Positions 21,201 through 33,689 of a stretch of DNA of 64,000 nt are shown here, in pieces. The translations under genes and the position numbers were made by a program. How positions within the stretch are numbered: position 1 is the stretch's first letter; each line of letters begins with the position of its first letter. A model generated the notes under the pieces. It did not search any database. It worked only from the letters and a program-made list of their open reading frames with translations, and had not been told where the DNA came from. Source of the DNA: Carposina sasakii (Eukaryota; Arthropoda; Insecta; Lepidoptera; Carposinidae); the NCBI GenBank assembly GCA_014607495.2, contig CP053153.1, positions 1,240,001 through 1,304,000 of the forward strand, read 5' to 3'.

Positions 21201-24200
21201 ATGTGAGCGGCGCTCCAGATAAGGCTAATTTTTCGTACGAAATCTTCTGTTTCACGCGCCGGCCTATGTCGGTATGTCTCTTTCGCACTCATTGAATACA
21301 GTACTAGGGATCGTACCAAATTTCGTTTCATTGGAGCGCGATCGCTAGCGCTCCACTCGATACATAAGATTACAACTTACTTGAGACGAACGTGTAGACA
21401 CTATTGTATAAACATAGTAGAATTGAAAGATAATTATAAATATAGAGAAATATAGATTGCCTATGTTATCTTCGCGGGTGGGAGTGCACTGCGCCAGCGC
21501 TCCTTAGGACGAGCCGCCAGTGGACGTAGTTCCTCTTGCCTTTCCTTCGGGATAATTTTGATAAAAAACCGAGTGCAAAAACGGCGGAACTCATTGTGTT
21601 TGAATGTGAAATGAGTCGCACTAGCCATTCTCATGCTACACTACGTTGCTGACAAGTCTACGTCCCGTTCCGCAGAAAGCTACGAAGAGCGCATCACCCA
21701 GCTGGAGAGTTTGTGCGAGCGCCAGCGCCGCGAGCTCGGCAGGTGGTTCAGTAAGCTCGCTGAGTCCGGCCCGCGCGGCTGGCTGTCCGGCGTGCTCGAC
21801 CATCTCAAGTGAGACACACAAGGGACACAAGCATTACATGCAGTGTTGCCAACTTTATTTTTGACAGGATCGTACCACAGACTAGAAAAAAGATAGTATT
21901 TAGCTGAAAATTCTAAGAAAAAAATAGTACCCAAGGAAATTTCAATAAAACACCCCCCCAGGACCCCGAGCTGTGTAGGTATAATTCGGAAAGTTTGAAA
22001 GTTACAGGATATGCGAAAGTTGAAAGATAATACGATCTTTTTAATTTGTCCTTGTCCGGATTGTTGGATGCGTTCATCTACACTATAATATTATAAAGAG
22101 GAAAACTTTGTTTGTTTGGTTGTAATGAATAGGCTCAAAAACTACTGGACCGATTTCAAAAATTCTTTCACCGTTAGAATCCTTATTGGACCTGGATGAA
22201 CATAGGCTATAAGAATTTCCCGATATTCCCACGGGAAGGCGACCAACGGGAATTCTATATTTTTTACGAAAACCGCTATACATATGAAGCTGAAATCGGG
22301 CATATATGTTCATTGGGGACAGCGAGGGAGGACTAAAAACGGATTTCCCGAAATTCCCACGGGAAGGGGACAAACGGGAATTCATAGTTTTTACGAAAAC
22401 CGCTATACATATGAAGCTGAAATCGGGCATATATGTTCATTGGGGACAGCGAGGGAGGACTAAAAACGGATTTCCCGAAATTCCCACGGGAAGGGGACAA
22501 ACGGGAATTCATAGTTTTTACGAAAACCGCTATACATATGAAGCTGAAATTGGGCATATATGTTCATTAGGGACTGCGAGGAAACACTAGAACGGATTTC
22601 CCGAAATTCCCACGGGAAGGAGACCAACGGGAATTATTTATTTTTTACGAAAACGGTTAAACATGTGAATCTGAAGTTGAGCATATATGTTTATTTGGGA
22701 CCCCGAGGAAGCACTGGGAACGGATTTCCCGAAATTCCCACGGGAAGGGGACAAACGTGAATTAATTTTTTACGACAACCGCGATAACATATAGGCTACT
22801 TTTTACACTTAACATATAGGCTACTTTTTATTTTTTCTGTAGTCCACGCGGACGGAGTCGCGGGCGTCCACTAGTTCAAAATAAAAAGAAATATAGGTCT
22901 CCTTCAGGTTTTTGTTATTTTAAGTCGACAGAATGAACTTTTTTAAAATAATTATTTATCTATAATAATTTTACATTTCTAAACTAATATGTAGGTATTA
23001 ACATTTATTTTTTTATGTTGATTGAGGGTATAAAAATGATTTGCAATCCCACAACCACATTGGTTTTAGTTGTTAGTTAGTTGGTTCGGTAGATAGAACT
23101 AACATGGAAAATGCCCCTGCTAATCCTGATGATGCCACGGGTGTTGGCGAAACAATATTATGTCGATTAAAATTTTAATTGGTTTTCGGATTAGCAGCTA
23201 TGTATTTATGGTTGCATGCTAGGTGCTTGGATCTGGCTTCTCGTTGCGACTGTAGTGTCTTGTGTTCGTGATCATGAGTAGGCAGATCCGAGGGTCAGCG
23301 GAGGGTATAGGGCCCGGTGGTGGGCGATCCCTCAATAGAGAATGAACTTGATTTAATATAATTTTGTGTACTGCAATGAAGATTATACATACATATAATC
23401 ACGCCTTTATCCCTTACGAGGTAGGCAGAGATTGATGAAGATGATAGGAATTGAAAAGATCCTATGATTTGCGTACGATTTCGAATACATGATCGTACAT
23501 CATGTTACGGTTGGCAACACTGATCACACGTGTCTATCGGTCGCAGGCAGAAATAAAGTCTGTGATGGCGTTTACATGTGTAGCAGCGCCATCTATCGGT
23601 CGCAGGCAGAACTAAAGTCTGTAATGGCGTTGGAGCGCTTGTAAGCGTGAACGGACAACGGGCCATCCGCTAATTATGTAACCTGCAGTAGCAGAGCCGA
23701 AGCAATGCGATGCGATGCGGGAGAACGCGTCGCAATTTTTGCTATCGCGCTGCTTCGGTTTTGCTTTTGTAATATTTTTGCTAAACTGTTTTGCTTTTAG
23801 GTAGCCTGTCGTCATGCGCGCAGATACTGGGGAAACCCCCACAATCAACATTGTCAAGGGCCGCAATGCTACTGAAGTACTGACCGATTCATGGTGGTGT
23901 AATAACGTACTGTGAGGGTTTGTACACGCCGTGGTCAACGAGCTGTTGGCGGTTCGTTGTTCGTTTACGTCTACAAGCGCTCCAACGTCATTACAGATTT
24001 ACATCGAGGGTTCGCCCACCACCGGGCCCTACACCCTCCGCTGACCCTCGGATCTGCCGACTCATGGTCGCGAACACAAGACACTACAGTCGTAACGAGA
24101 AGACAGATCCTGGCACCTAGCATGCAAACATAATATATAGCTGCTAATCCTCGATGGAAATTTGAACTTCCGAATAGTGACGATGACGCCTGATACAATT

Positions 24201-25001
24201 AAATATTTGACGCCATTACAGATTTTAGTTCGGCCTGCCACCAATAGATGGCTCTGTTATACATGTAGTGCTTGTAGTTTCATCCTGACACAATATTCAC
24301 GTTACCTTACATTACCCGTTTTTATTATGCAAACTTTTTAAATACACGCAAATACACATCGCACCTTCGGTACAACATCGGCACAATTGTGTTTTGCATT
24401 TTTTTTTGACAAATGTGCCCTTGTTCTACAGTAGAATAAGGACACAATTGCTATTTGTATTTTTTGACAATTGTGCCGTTGTTGCACCGAAAGTACGACA
24501 TGGCTGTGTTACCCGAAATGTAATATGCGTTAGAGAGTAGTATATTCTTTGGTAATATGTTTAATATAAATATGGTTTGCAGATCCCACAGCCACGGTTT
24601 AGCGGGGTCAGATGATTTTGTTCAGTGACAAGTTACTAGCGTATAGCCTAAGAATACGCCCCTGCGTTCCTCAGTCGACTCTTTGACATGCACGGAAGGA
24701 GATGCAGCCGATGTATTCTAGTGAAGTCCAGCATCAGGACAGGCAAACCTTTTTAACGCAAAATTATCTCATCAGATCGGAGTGTTTAACCCTACGTGAA
24801 GAAGTGCTATCCCGCGGCGCGGCACAACTGGCTTTGGCAGCACAAGTGCGGGATTTACGCCGGAAACTCGCATTCGCCAACACAAACCATGTGCGTACGT
24901 CACATCCGTCACCGGAAATGGAACAGGGTGACGTGATTCAATCAGTGATACCCGCTAAGAAAGTGCTCGATGAAGTGAAAAAGAAAGTGTCGTTTAATTA
25001 G
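18215..25001 (+). CDS. spdl: Spindly, kinetochore dynein adaptor, 5 exons
   Basis: Spindly recruits dynein/dynactin to kinetochores through the RZZ complex. Exons: 18215-18911, 19844-19935, 20478-20592, 21676-21808, 24743-25001; phases agree and give 431 codons plus TAA/TAG-type stop at 24999-25001. Residues 1-232 are coiled coil, with GYQTALDVQNHLSTELE near residues 50-66, resembling the CC1-box region. Exon 2 carries the diagnostic Spindly motif GNSIFAEVEDKR (236-247), nearly identical to human GNSLFAEVEDRR, which binds dynactin's pointed end. Exons 3-5 continue the coiled coil (LLHEKQTVWEQQ, LESLCERQRREL, LREEVLSRGAAQLA). The protein is shorter than human (605) and lacks a CAAX end; it finishes KKVSFN. 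The exon 5 start is uncertain (24722, 24743 or 24776, all in frame). The start ATG is the first in the frame. Confidence 0.93.
18938..19143. repeat. palindromic MITE in Spindly intron 1
   Basis: Arms of about 55 bases: 18938-18993 (CCTCGAGCACACCGTATGGG) pairs imperfectly with 19085-19143 (ends CAGTGTGCTCAAGG). Confidence 0.85.
19433..19655. repeat. MITE with AGGGGTCATCCATA ends
   Basis: Left AGGGGTCATCCATAAATTA, right TATATGGATGGCCCCT. C-rich tracts on the left and internal GTGACGTCAC. Lies in Spindly intron 1 just before exon 2. Confidence 0.8.
20059..20205. repeat. 147-bp MITE with long inverted ends
   Basis: Left ATTCCGGCAGTCACACTTAA and right TTAAGTGTGACTGCCGGAAT are exact inverses; the pairing extends through AACCTAAAC. 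In Spindly intron 2. Confidence 0.93.
20650..20865 (+). repeat. family G (RTE-like 3' end) repeat
   Basis: Contains GGACGCCCGCGACTCCGTCC, TTAAGTGGGACCTGTCACA and a microsatellite tail (GATAGATAGATA). Spindly intron 3. Other copies: 17165-17370, 30400-30600, 42525-42600, 42835-42940, 50535-50885 (minus), 51525-51790 (minus). Confidence 0.8.
20961..21524. repeat. MITE with CACTGGCGGCTC ends
   Basis: Left CACTGGCGGCTCCT, right AGGACGAGCCGCCAGTG, an imperfect inverted pair 564 bp apart in Spindly intron 3. No open frame inside. Confidence 0.75.
21841..23522. repeat. probable large TIR element with nested insertions
   Basis: Ends CAGTGTTGCCAAC and GTTGGCAACACTG, both flanked inside by GATCGTAC motifs, as in the 510-bp MITE at 15290-15799. 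The interior has been invaded by the 127-bp array and a family D half (23213-23340). Confidence 0.55.
22080..22870 (+). repeat. family G repeat with a five-fold 127-bp tandem array
   Basis: The array unit contains TTTCCCGAAATTCCCACGGG and starts at 22216, 22344, 22471, 22597 and 22725 (126-128 bp steps). Downstream is the family end, GTCCACGCGGACGGAGTCGC. Open frames across it (22306-22590, complement 22083-22430) are products of the repeat. Confidence 0.9.
24008..24125 (+). repeat. family D MITE half copy
   Basis: GGGTTCGCCCACCACCGGGC through CCTAGCATGCAA. With 23213-23340 in the opposite sense, these may be two halves of one disrupted palindrome in Spindly intron 4. Confidence 0.7.
24568..24743 (+). 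repeat. family B repeat ending at the Spindly exon 5 acceptor
   Basis: Contains CAGATCCCACAGCCACGG, GCACGGAAGGAGATGCAGC and GATGTATTCTAGTGAAG. Its 3' end (CAGGACAGG) touches coding sequence. Other copies: 32030-32222, 32494-32662, 35935-36800 (nested), 44935-45123, 47757-47965 (minus), 49935-50110 (minus), 50385-50515, 51890-52085 (minus), 54933-55060 (minus), 55745-55945, 56990-57170, 63293-63390. Confidence 0.88.
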
Positions 25002-25027
25002 ATATTGGGGTGTGTATAGATTATGTA

Positions 25028-25033
25028 AATAAA
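25028..25033 (+). terminator. Spindly poly(A) signal
   Basis: AATAAA 27 bases after the stop, followed by a T/G-rich stretch. Confidence 0.65.
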
Positions 25034-25532
25034 TGTTTAAGCAAATTAATGTTATGATTGTTTTAATTGATAATTAATGTAATAATTGCATGGCTAGTTT
25101 TATATAAGTATATGAACATTGAACACCTGATCTACCTATCTGGAAGTCCACATGCATGCTAAATAAACAGATATAAAATGGGAAATTATGCTGTTACAAT
25201 CAACGTAACTGACAGCGCAGTTTGAACAAATTAATTACTACATAAGTAGTTAATTTTGTTGCTTACAAACATGTATAGTTAATAAAGTGTGGACGCGGAT
25301 TACGAAGGATATCGTACAATGACCCCTAACTATTCATCTCTGCCATTAGAAACATTTTTACCGCCGCTAAGTTTCACCATTGTATACTTATTTGAAGTTA
25401 TTAGCCAAACGGGCATGGCAAAGTAGAGAATAGCTTTATCTAGCAATAGCCGAGTTAATTCTGAATTATATGCGGTTTTGTTAGGTGGAAGTAACTTCAA
25501 AGGGATATCATGGTATAATCTCGAAGCGTCCA

Positions 25533-28500
25533 TCAGCAGGTGGCATTCCCCAGGTCTTTGAGCGCCGTCTCCCGCGCCAGCGCGACCCGTCGCGTGCGCC
25601 GCGCATGCTCGCGGGCCTCGCGCTCCCGGCGCGCGCGCAGCCGGCTCGCGCCCGCCTCACTCACGCACTTTGTGAACGCGTCTGCAGCAAATGTGAAAAT
25701 TAAGGCACCGTTATTATAATTATATTATAAAAGTACAATAGTTGCGGTTTTGCGGCTGTAAATTTAGCCGTCCCTTGCAATTGTAATATTTTTGCTATCG
25801 CATTGTTACTGTTTTGCTTTCCAAGAAACGTAATCAGCCAACGTAATCGTCATATGCAGCGTCCACCTAGCTAGCCTGTCGTCACCTGCGCGCACTTGGA
25901 TACTGTAGGGTAGGTAGCTACTCATGTGATGACATAACGCGTTTAGCACGAACTTTTTGCAACACGATCGATGAAATTAATCTAGCCCGAGTTTACATCG
26001 CATGCGAAGGTCATCGAGAACATCCCTGACGCTCTTTAGATGTGGAAGGAGTGTCAGAGGTCCATTTATCTACGTAGCAGACTGGAAACCGTTGTCTACG
26101 TCCTTGCACAAACAAGACGTCACGCTTGCAGTGGTAGCTCCACGCTCGGCAGCTGTTCTCAATTCGAGCGATGTCCCGCGCTTACTGTGGGTCGGAATTC
26201 ATAATTAGGATCGTTTCACCATGGATATAGATGACTACCTACCCATAGGTATATAAATTTTTTAAACGAAAAACGACTTCCTCTTTACTACGATTGCGTT
26301 AAGCCGTGTACGACGTTTAGAAGGCATAATATTGTCAGATTTATATACATGCCACATGGAAATGAAGGCTTCGAAATTACGTCTGACAATATACAGGGTG
26401 TACCTGGCGTAAGATTGTACCAGTATCAGAATGTACTTAAGGATTTCAAAAAAAAAGGGGAAATGAGCACCCTGTTACTTTTGAATGCTGTACTGTAATG
26501 CTGCAGATTTTTTTGTAATCTAGGGTATTGCTGTGTCTGGTAAAAATAAAGTACTTATTGTACCCGAAAACTATTGTCTGACCCTGTAGTGTAAAAAAAA
26601 TGTACCAAAATAGTATGGCAAACAACGCGTTTATTCTCTTGCACTGAAAAAAAAAAATTTGATAATATTTTTACTCAACAACCCAATTTTTACGAAGTGT
26701 GTTGCCCTGTTATGTTACTACTATTATTTTTTCGGTTCCAAGAGTGAGCAAGAAGGAAATACACACAGGTAGATGGGTTCCCAGTGAATAAGCAAAGAAT
26801 GTTAGAAAGATATTTTATTACAATAAATGTTATGACGTCATTTCGCGAGCTTGCAGTGTTATCTTCTCACGAAGGTCGCGACATATCGGTTCCTAAAAAA
26901 AAATCCAGCCACGCTCGGCATTTTAGCGGATGTGTCTCAGCCGTCTCTATTCGTAAGTTTGGCTGTCAAATTCTGTGGCGAGAATTATGTTCACTTTGAA
27001 CCGGTACTGGGCGCATCTGTCAATGACTGTGGGTTCATGGATGTTGATTCATAATTAAAGGATGTTTTTGCGATTGTTTCACAAAACGCGACCAAGTCTA
27101 AGGTAAAAGTTCTTTTGGTACGGATGATGAATACTGTGTCGCTCTTCTAGTCGCTCTGATTTATGCCGACACCGCCTCTAAAACTTCACCTGAAGTCATT
27201 TTCGTGACTTGATTGCATAGGTACATTAATGAAAATATAAATCGGGATATTTACCTTTCTCTGTAAACGCAGCTCGTCCATTATTCTAACCATAAATGTA
27301 GATTTGCTTCTTGCGGAGTGTATCGCCAACACAAAAACACAACTGTCCAAACACAGGCAAAGGTCGTTAGAGTTCGTTTAAAGTAAAATAATTCCAATAA
27401 ACAAACTAAAAACGTGATCAATGGTAACAATAATATAAAGGAGGCATATTGCTGTAAATAGCAGCCAGATGTCACTATCTATCTCACTCGACGAATAATG
27501 GGGTTAGAAGGCATCGCAAAGATAGTTTCTGTCTTGCTTCCTGTTGTAATAACGAATCACTATTGATCAGACCGTTTATAACCTGTTTTTTGCCAGCATT
27601 CTTTGGTTAGATTTTCGTTAAATTTTTCTTTCTATTCTGGCTTTATTTTTACACTATTTGCTACCCTAGATTACAAAACCTCCATAAATATCAAATTAGC
27701 AGTCACAGCATTCAAAAATGAGGGTGCTAGAAATCAGTATTTCTTACGATTTTTTAAAATATTTTTCTGAACTGTTACTTGGGGTCGTGAATCCAAGGTT
27801 CTTATATAAGCAACATATAATTACACTCCTTCTTCCCGCCCTGTTCCCAATCATTTGGGGTCGGTACAATATGTAGGTAATCTTCTTTCAGTCATCCCTA
27901 TTATCCGTCATCTCGTTATTCTCATGTCTACCTCTTCCTCTATAACCATCTTACTTCGGACACGGCTTAACGCAACATATAATTACACGACTTAACACAA
28001 TTATCTTCATCTTCATAAGCTTATTGCAGTCCACTACTGGAGGTAGGCTTCCCCTGCCATAGGGGGATTTTGTTACTAAAAAGTTCCACTATCTGTTTTT
28101 CGGCGGCTCCATCATCAGACCCTCGTTTCCTTTATATTATGTGTATCTGACCAAAATTCTCTAGAAATCTAAAAACGGACTACTCGTGCCTATTATATTT
28201 GAGGATATCCCTAGATTCCTTAGAGATTCCATCATCAGATGTTATGTTTTATATGTAGGTGACTAAAACGCTCAGTAAAAGTGTAAAAACAGACTACATG
28301 TGCCTACAATATTCGAGGATTGCCCTCGATTTCTCCAAGATCCCATCATCAGATCCTGATGTGGTGAATATGGGACCAACCTGGAAGTATACCATGACCA
28401 ACTATAAAAAAAATATTGAATCGGTTCATAAATGACGGAGTTCTGAGGTAACACACATAAAAAAAAACATACAGTCGAATTAATAACCTCTCTTTTTGAA

Positions 28501-29234
28501 GTCGGTTTAAAAAAGTTAGTTTCAATAGTTACAAAATCAAGTACCAAAGATGCTATGTAAAGGACTCTACAAATACATATCCTTGCAGACGTAGGTGATT
28601 CAAGTGAAATCAGCTCGCAGAAGCAGTCTTTCCAGTTGATGATGAAGATTTCTTACCCGAATCGTTCTGAATGATGTTCGTCTAGGCGTTTCAGCTTCTC
28701 CGTGAAGATCCTGTCCATGTAGTCACCTGGCGTGGCTACCGGCACTGATGCAGCTGCGCCGGCCAAAGCTGCATCTTCCACTAGACGCTCCACCTGTTTT
28801 GCAGAAATACCTGAATGTAATGTCTGTACCAGTTTGTCAGTTCCCGTCTGTTGGAATTATTTGGTATGCTGTCGCAAGAACCACGTCATAATTTGGCACG
28901 ATATTTCCTCAAATAAAATCTTAGTCTTAAAATATCCACAATCCTCCGTAAATCAAGAAGTTCTCACGCAGCGGATGTTTTGTTCCGCTTCATCCTTTAC
29001 GATTTACATCAATAGCTTCTCCCACAAGCTACGTCAAGGAGAAATATCCTGCATATACCTTGCCGTGATGCTTCCGATCCTAAAAACCACCAACAAACAG
29101 ACTCTACATAATTTTACCATTTTATTGGAGATGTTGATGTGGTGTTCCACCGGCTCGAACTCCGTGGGGTCCGGAGACTCCTCCTCCGGACGCCGGAACT
29201 CGGCTGAGCGGACTGAGGACTGTCCACTTCCCAT
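25533..29234 (-). CDS. Chchd3: MIC19/MIC25 (CHCHD3/6-type) MICOS subunit, one exon not found
   Basis: MIC19 is an inner-membrane MICOS subunit that shapes crista junctions. Exons seen: 29234-29118 (39 codons, phase 0), 28793-28657 (ends with GG, phase 2) and 25681-25533 (enters after one base, stop TGA). Exon 1 starts MGSGQSS, a myristoylation-type N-terminus as in MIC19, and ends HHINISNKM; exon 2 continues VERLVEDAALAG, matching the family's (I/V)S..VV.RL block, then MDRIFTEKLKRLDEHH, the family's charged helix. The last exon starts (D)AFTKCVSEAG, matching the second helix of the CHCH domain (human QYMHCVNHAK). The phases of exons 2 and 3 do not join (2 versus 1), so at least one exon, which should carry the first CX9C cysteines, lies between 25682 and 28656 or has been lost. 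Convergent with Spindly. Confidence 0.78.
25682..28656. other. MIC19 intron region, missing exon not located
   Basis: AT-rich. Plus-strand frames 26002-26208 and 26851-27054 and minus-strand frame 27475-27281 (64 residues, hydrophobic) have no recognised domain and no CX9C pattern. Repeat fragments: 25750-25900 (resembles 23760-23830) and family A 28013-28065. No further element recognised. Confidence 0.5.
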
Positions 29235-32200
29235 GCTTGCTGAGAAAATAGAAGGCGTTAAATATTTATATAAAATATACCTTAAAACATTTCCTTTTCA
29301 TAAAATTTATTTAGTCATTCTGTAACATCAGAGTGTGTAAATAAATTACGCGTAGGTATGTAGCTGGAGAGCTAGTGATCGTCCGAGTAAATGGTTTTTT
29401 CTGTAAGCTAAGCAGAATTATGAATTAGCACGCTAAAGAAAATGACCATGACCTGACAGGCATCAGCCCTGCACGTTATTAGCACTTTTCTAGCCCTACA
29501 GAAAGACTAGGCTGGTTATTCGGAGTGTATACCGGCTCTTGGACCAATAGGTTCAGTAACAATCTTTCGTAAATAGCAGTTATTTATCTTCATAATATTA
29601 TGACCGTTAAAACAACTCTGTGCCCAGCATCGAGCATTCTTAGAACCATTCACCCAGATCAAGTTCTCATAGCACTCTTCATAACTTGTAATTAAGGGGT
29701 TGACTGACTCAAGTGTTATTTTAATATTATTTTTACATTGTGTGACCTCGAACTAAAAATATTTAGGTATTTTTCCTCCATATCTTTATAATATCCTGTA
29801 GGTATTTATTAAAATAACTGCGCACCTATCTAGCTTTAAGCCTAATAATTTATTTTTGCATCTTTATAAGTACCTACAAATAACATTTTTTACGTACATA
29901 ATTAAAATATACGAGTACCCTTCTTCAAGATTGTAGCTAGTGTAAAATTAATTTAATATTTATGTACCTACCTAAGTTCTTTTACGGTCGCTACCGGTAC
30001 CGTTATCCTAGGATGCGATAGCTTGCAACATTTACACTTTGTCAAAAATCTGAATTTTTAAGCTATTCAGTGTTCATAAAGTAACTGCCGAATTTTAGGA
30101 TCAAGCCGTATGAATAATAATGTACGATAGAGTAAAATAACTTGTCTCGAGACGTCTGCGAGCATTTCCGATTGTCTGATCGATATTCATCTCGATGTCT
30201 ATTGAGACTGGCCATTATGTCTATGTATTAACATATCGGTTTGTGATGCAATTTCGCTATCGATTTGGAAATCGGTCCAGTGTGACTGCACTTTACAAAT
30301 TCGAATTGTTTGGATCGTGTTGTTTTTAAATAAATTAATCTAGACTCCAAGATGGATGTACCTTCTTTAACAATATAATCGATAATGTAAAAATGAATCG
30401 CTAAATGTGTTGCTAAGCGCAAATCTCGAGAACAGCTGAACCGATTTCGCTAATTCTTTTTTTAGAATATACCTTGAAGTACGATTAGGGTTCTTACGGA
30501 GAGAAAAATTTAGAAATTGTCTGAAAAGGTCTAAAAACAACACTTTTCTATAGCGGCCGCCCACGTGAAAGGGCATTGCACCCGTGCAAAGTCGGAGCGG
30601 ATCCCTAGTAATCAGTACAAATAATAAGGTAGACTTTACTCTGCAACTCGACCGTTCTTTCAGCCAGCAATTTGTAACTTATACGAGTACTCTTACATCT
30701 GTCTCCGCTTACCTAAACGTGGCTTTGGCATCTTTTTTAAGGTCCTGTAGTTTTGGCTACACCTACTAACCGATTTCTGGAAAACAGCCGTGTATGTACG
30801 ACAAAATATGTACTTTACAGAGGATTCTATAATTCGTTCCATAGTTGCTTAGTAACCATGTTTTTTATACCTTAACTTATTTATCCATAACATTATAAAG
30901 GCAGGCACTAAATGGATGTATCCTAATAGAAACTGCAAACTATGATGACTGCAGTTGACTTTGGCGCTGTTGTATATGCATTAAAACATTGTGTTTCATA
31001 CGTTTTCTTTTATTTCTATAATAATCCGTGGGCCATCATAGTGTGTCGCTAGTTTAATATTAAATTGCCATAGTCATTTGTAAAGTATCATCTAATACAG
31101 GGTGTATGGGAGATTTTATAGCGCCGAAAACTAAGCCTTGAGGGCATTTGAGGGGGACCACAGTCGATTTATTATAAACTGTCTTTACGGTCGGTCTCTT
31201 AATCGGTGTTTGTTTTTTCGTATTTTAAGATTGGTGCAATAGCTGTGAGGTATTTCTGAGCGTATCTTCTTTTACTTAACATTTTCGTCTATTTAATTTA
31301 AAAAGTTTCCACTTATTTATTATATGATTTTACTTGACTTTGGCATCTTCATTTTATTCAATTCAATCGTTATTACTAAATATTGATGATCTGCTCCGTC
31401 TTGTTACACCCTGTACTGATAAAATGTGATTTGTAATACTTAAAATAGTTTTTTGTGTTAAAGTTATTTTAATTCGCATACTAAAGCATTATTTACGGCT
31501 AATTTATCACAAACGGATCATAAATTTAAATATTTAATATGGTAAAGTAGGTACGTCACATTATTACGAGTATATTATTGTCTAAAAAAACATACTTAAT
31601 TAAATCTTATAGTAACATAGCTGTATGTTTATACTGATACATGAAAGTACTTACTTACATTATAATTTTTTTTGTTGATGATTGGCCCAACACCAGGGAA
31701 GCAAGGATCAACAAAGATTACGACAGAAATGCAAATAAAGCATATAAACCAGAGGACCTAACAGTGGGTGATATTACGGACGTACGCGTAACAGCACCAC
31801 GGATCATGGGAAACGTAGCGTCCGTGGTAATATAGACGCGTCCATGGTGCGCGTCCGTCAGTAGCCGTCGGTGCGTCCGCGTCCGTCCGCGAAATCACGC
31901 ACCGTGGGAACCCACCTGAAGTGACCTAAATAAGAAAGATATACATATTATTAAAATCAAAATTGTAATGGAATACGTTGATGATCTATTTTTAAAACAT
32001 ACATACATACGAGTACATACATGCTCGTGTACACGCGGCTTTGTTCCCGGAATGGGGTAGCCGGAGCTGCGGGATCATAGCGAAGATCCCATAGCCACGT
32101 TTTACATAGCCCGATATGTCATTGATCTGTGACAAGTTGGTGGCTTATCGCCAGAGAGAATACCCGAGTTTCAAAGTCGAATCTTACGAAAGCGATACAG

Positions 32201-33689
32201 CTGATATATTCTAGTGAAGGCCGCATCTGCAAATGATTTTATTACAATATATTGGTATTTAGCTGAATCATATACCTTCTATTGGTCAAAACTAAATCTC
32301 GAAAAGGTTAATCAAAAGGCCAATAAAGTGCATAGTGAAGATGGTTTAGAACAAATACCTATGATTATTCATTCCAAGGACCCGTTTCCGCATATAGGAA
32401 GTATTCTGTGATGACCTGATGACGGACGGTATTACCTATATTACCTACTTCAAAAAGTACTGATTGTAGTTACCTATACTACATAAAATGGTAGCCAGAA
32501 CTGCAAGATCATAAAGGAGGTCACACAGCCACGTTTAGCACAGTGACAAGTTGCTAGCTCATCACCTGAGAGAGTGCCGGAATTCCTTTTAGACTCGGGC
32601 ATTCTCTTTTGTCATGCACGAAAGGAGATGTAGCTGATGTTTTCTCGTAAAGCTCCGTACAGCACAGGGCGATAGAAGAAAATGAAGACGGAAGTCATAA
32701 GCACGAACATTGCGAGGGTATACTTCAGCTCGTTGCAACCTGTTCCATTCCACGTCTCAGCCCCAAACCTTGAACTTTCGTGATGAGCTGATACTATCGA
32801 CATTTGCTTCCTCAAATACAGCTATACCTTCAAACACAAACAATTAATGCATCTCCAACCTTATGCCAACTGCAAACAGTACAAAAAGCTTCGTCTGTAA
32901 CTATGTTTTAGTAACATTGTATACAGTAGCCGGTAACCTTAGGACAATGAAGTCCAAGTCATGGAATAAAATTTGCATGCATTTGGAGTAGGGCAATGCG
33001 AGTAGCCCTGCGGATTTCTTTAGAACTATGTGAAATTGTATGTAAGAGCACTTAAATTATGTTGACACTAGCGACCATGTCATGAGATTCGGTTTTCGTG
33101 ATGAGACAAACAGATTTTTTTTATTAGATCATCAGGATTTACCATAATGATCGTTGTGACAATTCGAATGGGTAATAGATACACGACCGGATCTAGGTAC
33201 TGAGAAATAAGTTTATTTTGTCAAAAGCACATCTAGACACGCGGCAGCGTGTCAAGCCAAGTTCAAGCAAAGGACAAAGTCTCCTTTTTCACATTTATGT
33301 TTTTGGTGGGATAGATACATTAGGTCTTACAGTCGCAGAGTTATTGGAAATATAGTTTTAGTAAGTATATCATTATAATTACAGCAATATAAAGTTCACT
33401 ACTAAACAAAGGCCTCCCCCAATGACTTCTTTTTATTCAATTATTTATTTTCATGTTTTTACGGCGTAAAGCTCTCAAATCTGGCTCAAACTCCCAATTT
33501 CACCTGCGCAGCTTGGTTAGAAAGGGTTTAAGCATTGTTTAAGCTAAACATCGTCTAATTTAGACGGACATTTATACAGATAGTTCCACACATTTTGCTA
33601 TTCATTTTTATAATGTTTAAACTTTAGACGCATTTGTGTAGTATTACGTTGGTGGACTAACTTACGTACCAATTTTATACGACCTATAC
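29235..33689. other. gene-free, AT-rich stretch
   Basis: Contains a family G fragment (30400-30600), two family B copies (32030-32222, 32494-32662) and a GC-rich segment at 31785-31925 shared with 49505-49615 (GCGTCCGTGGT, AATCACGCACCGTGGGAA). No convincing exon. Confidence 0.55.

Noticed and set aside
26002..27054. Small plus-strand frames (68 and 67 residues) in the MIC19 intron
   Set aside because: No recognised domain, no splice partners, and no sign of the CX9C motif expected of the missing exon.
27281..27475. 64-residue minus-strand frame with two hydrophobic stretches
   Set aside because: Single small frame in AT-rich DNA, no homology recognised and no start or promoter context; probably chance.
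28732..29325. Plus-strand frame of 197 residues
   Set aside because: It is antisense to MIC19 exons 1 and 2, which have matching protein similarity, phase and splice sites on the other strand.
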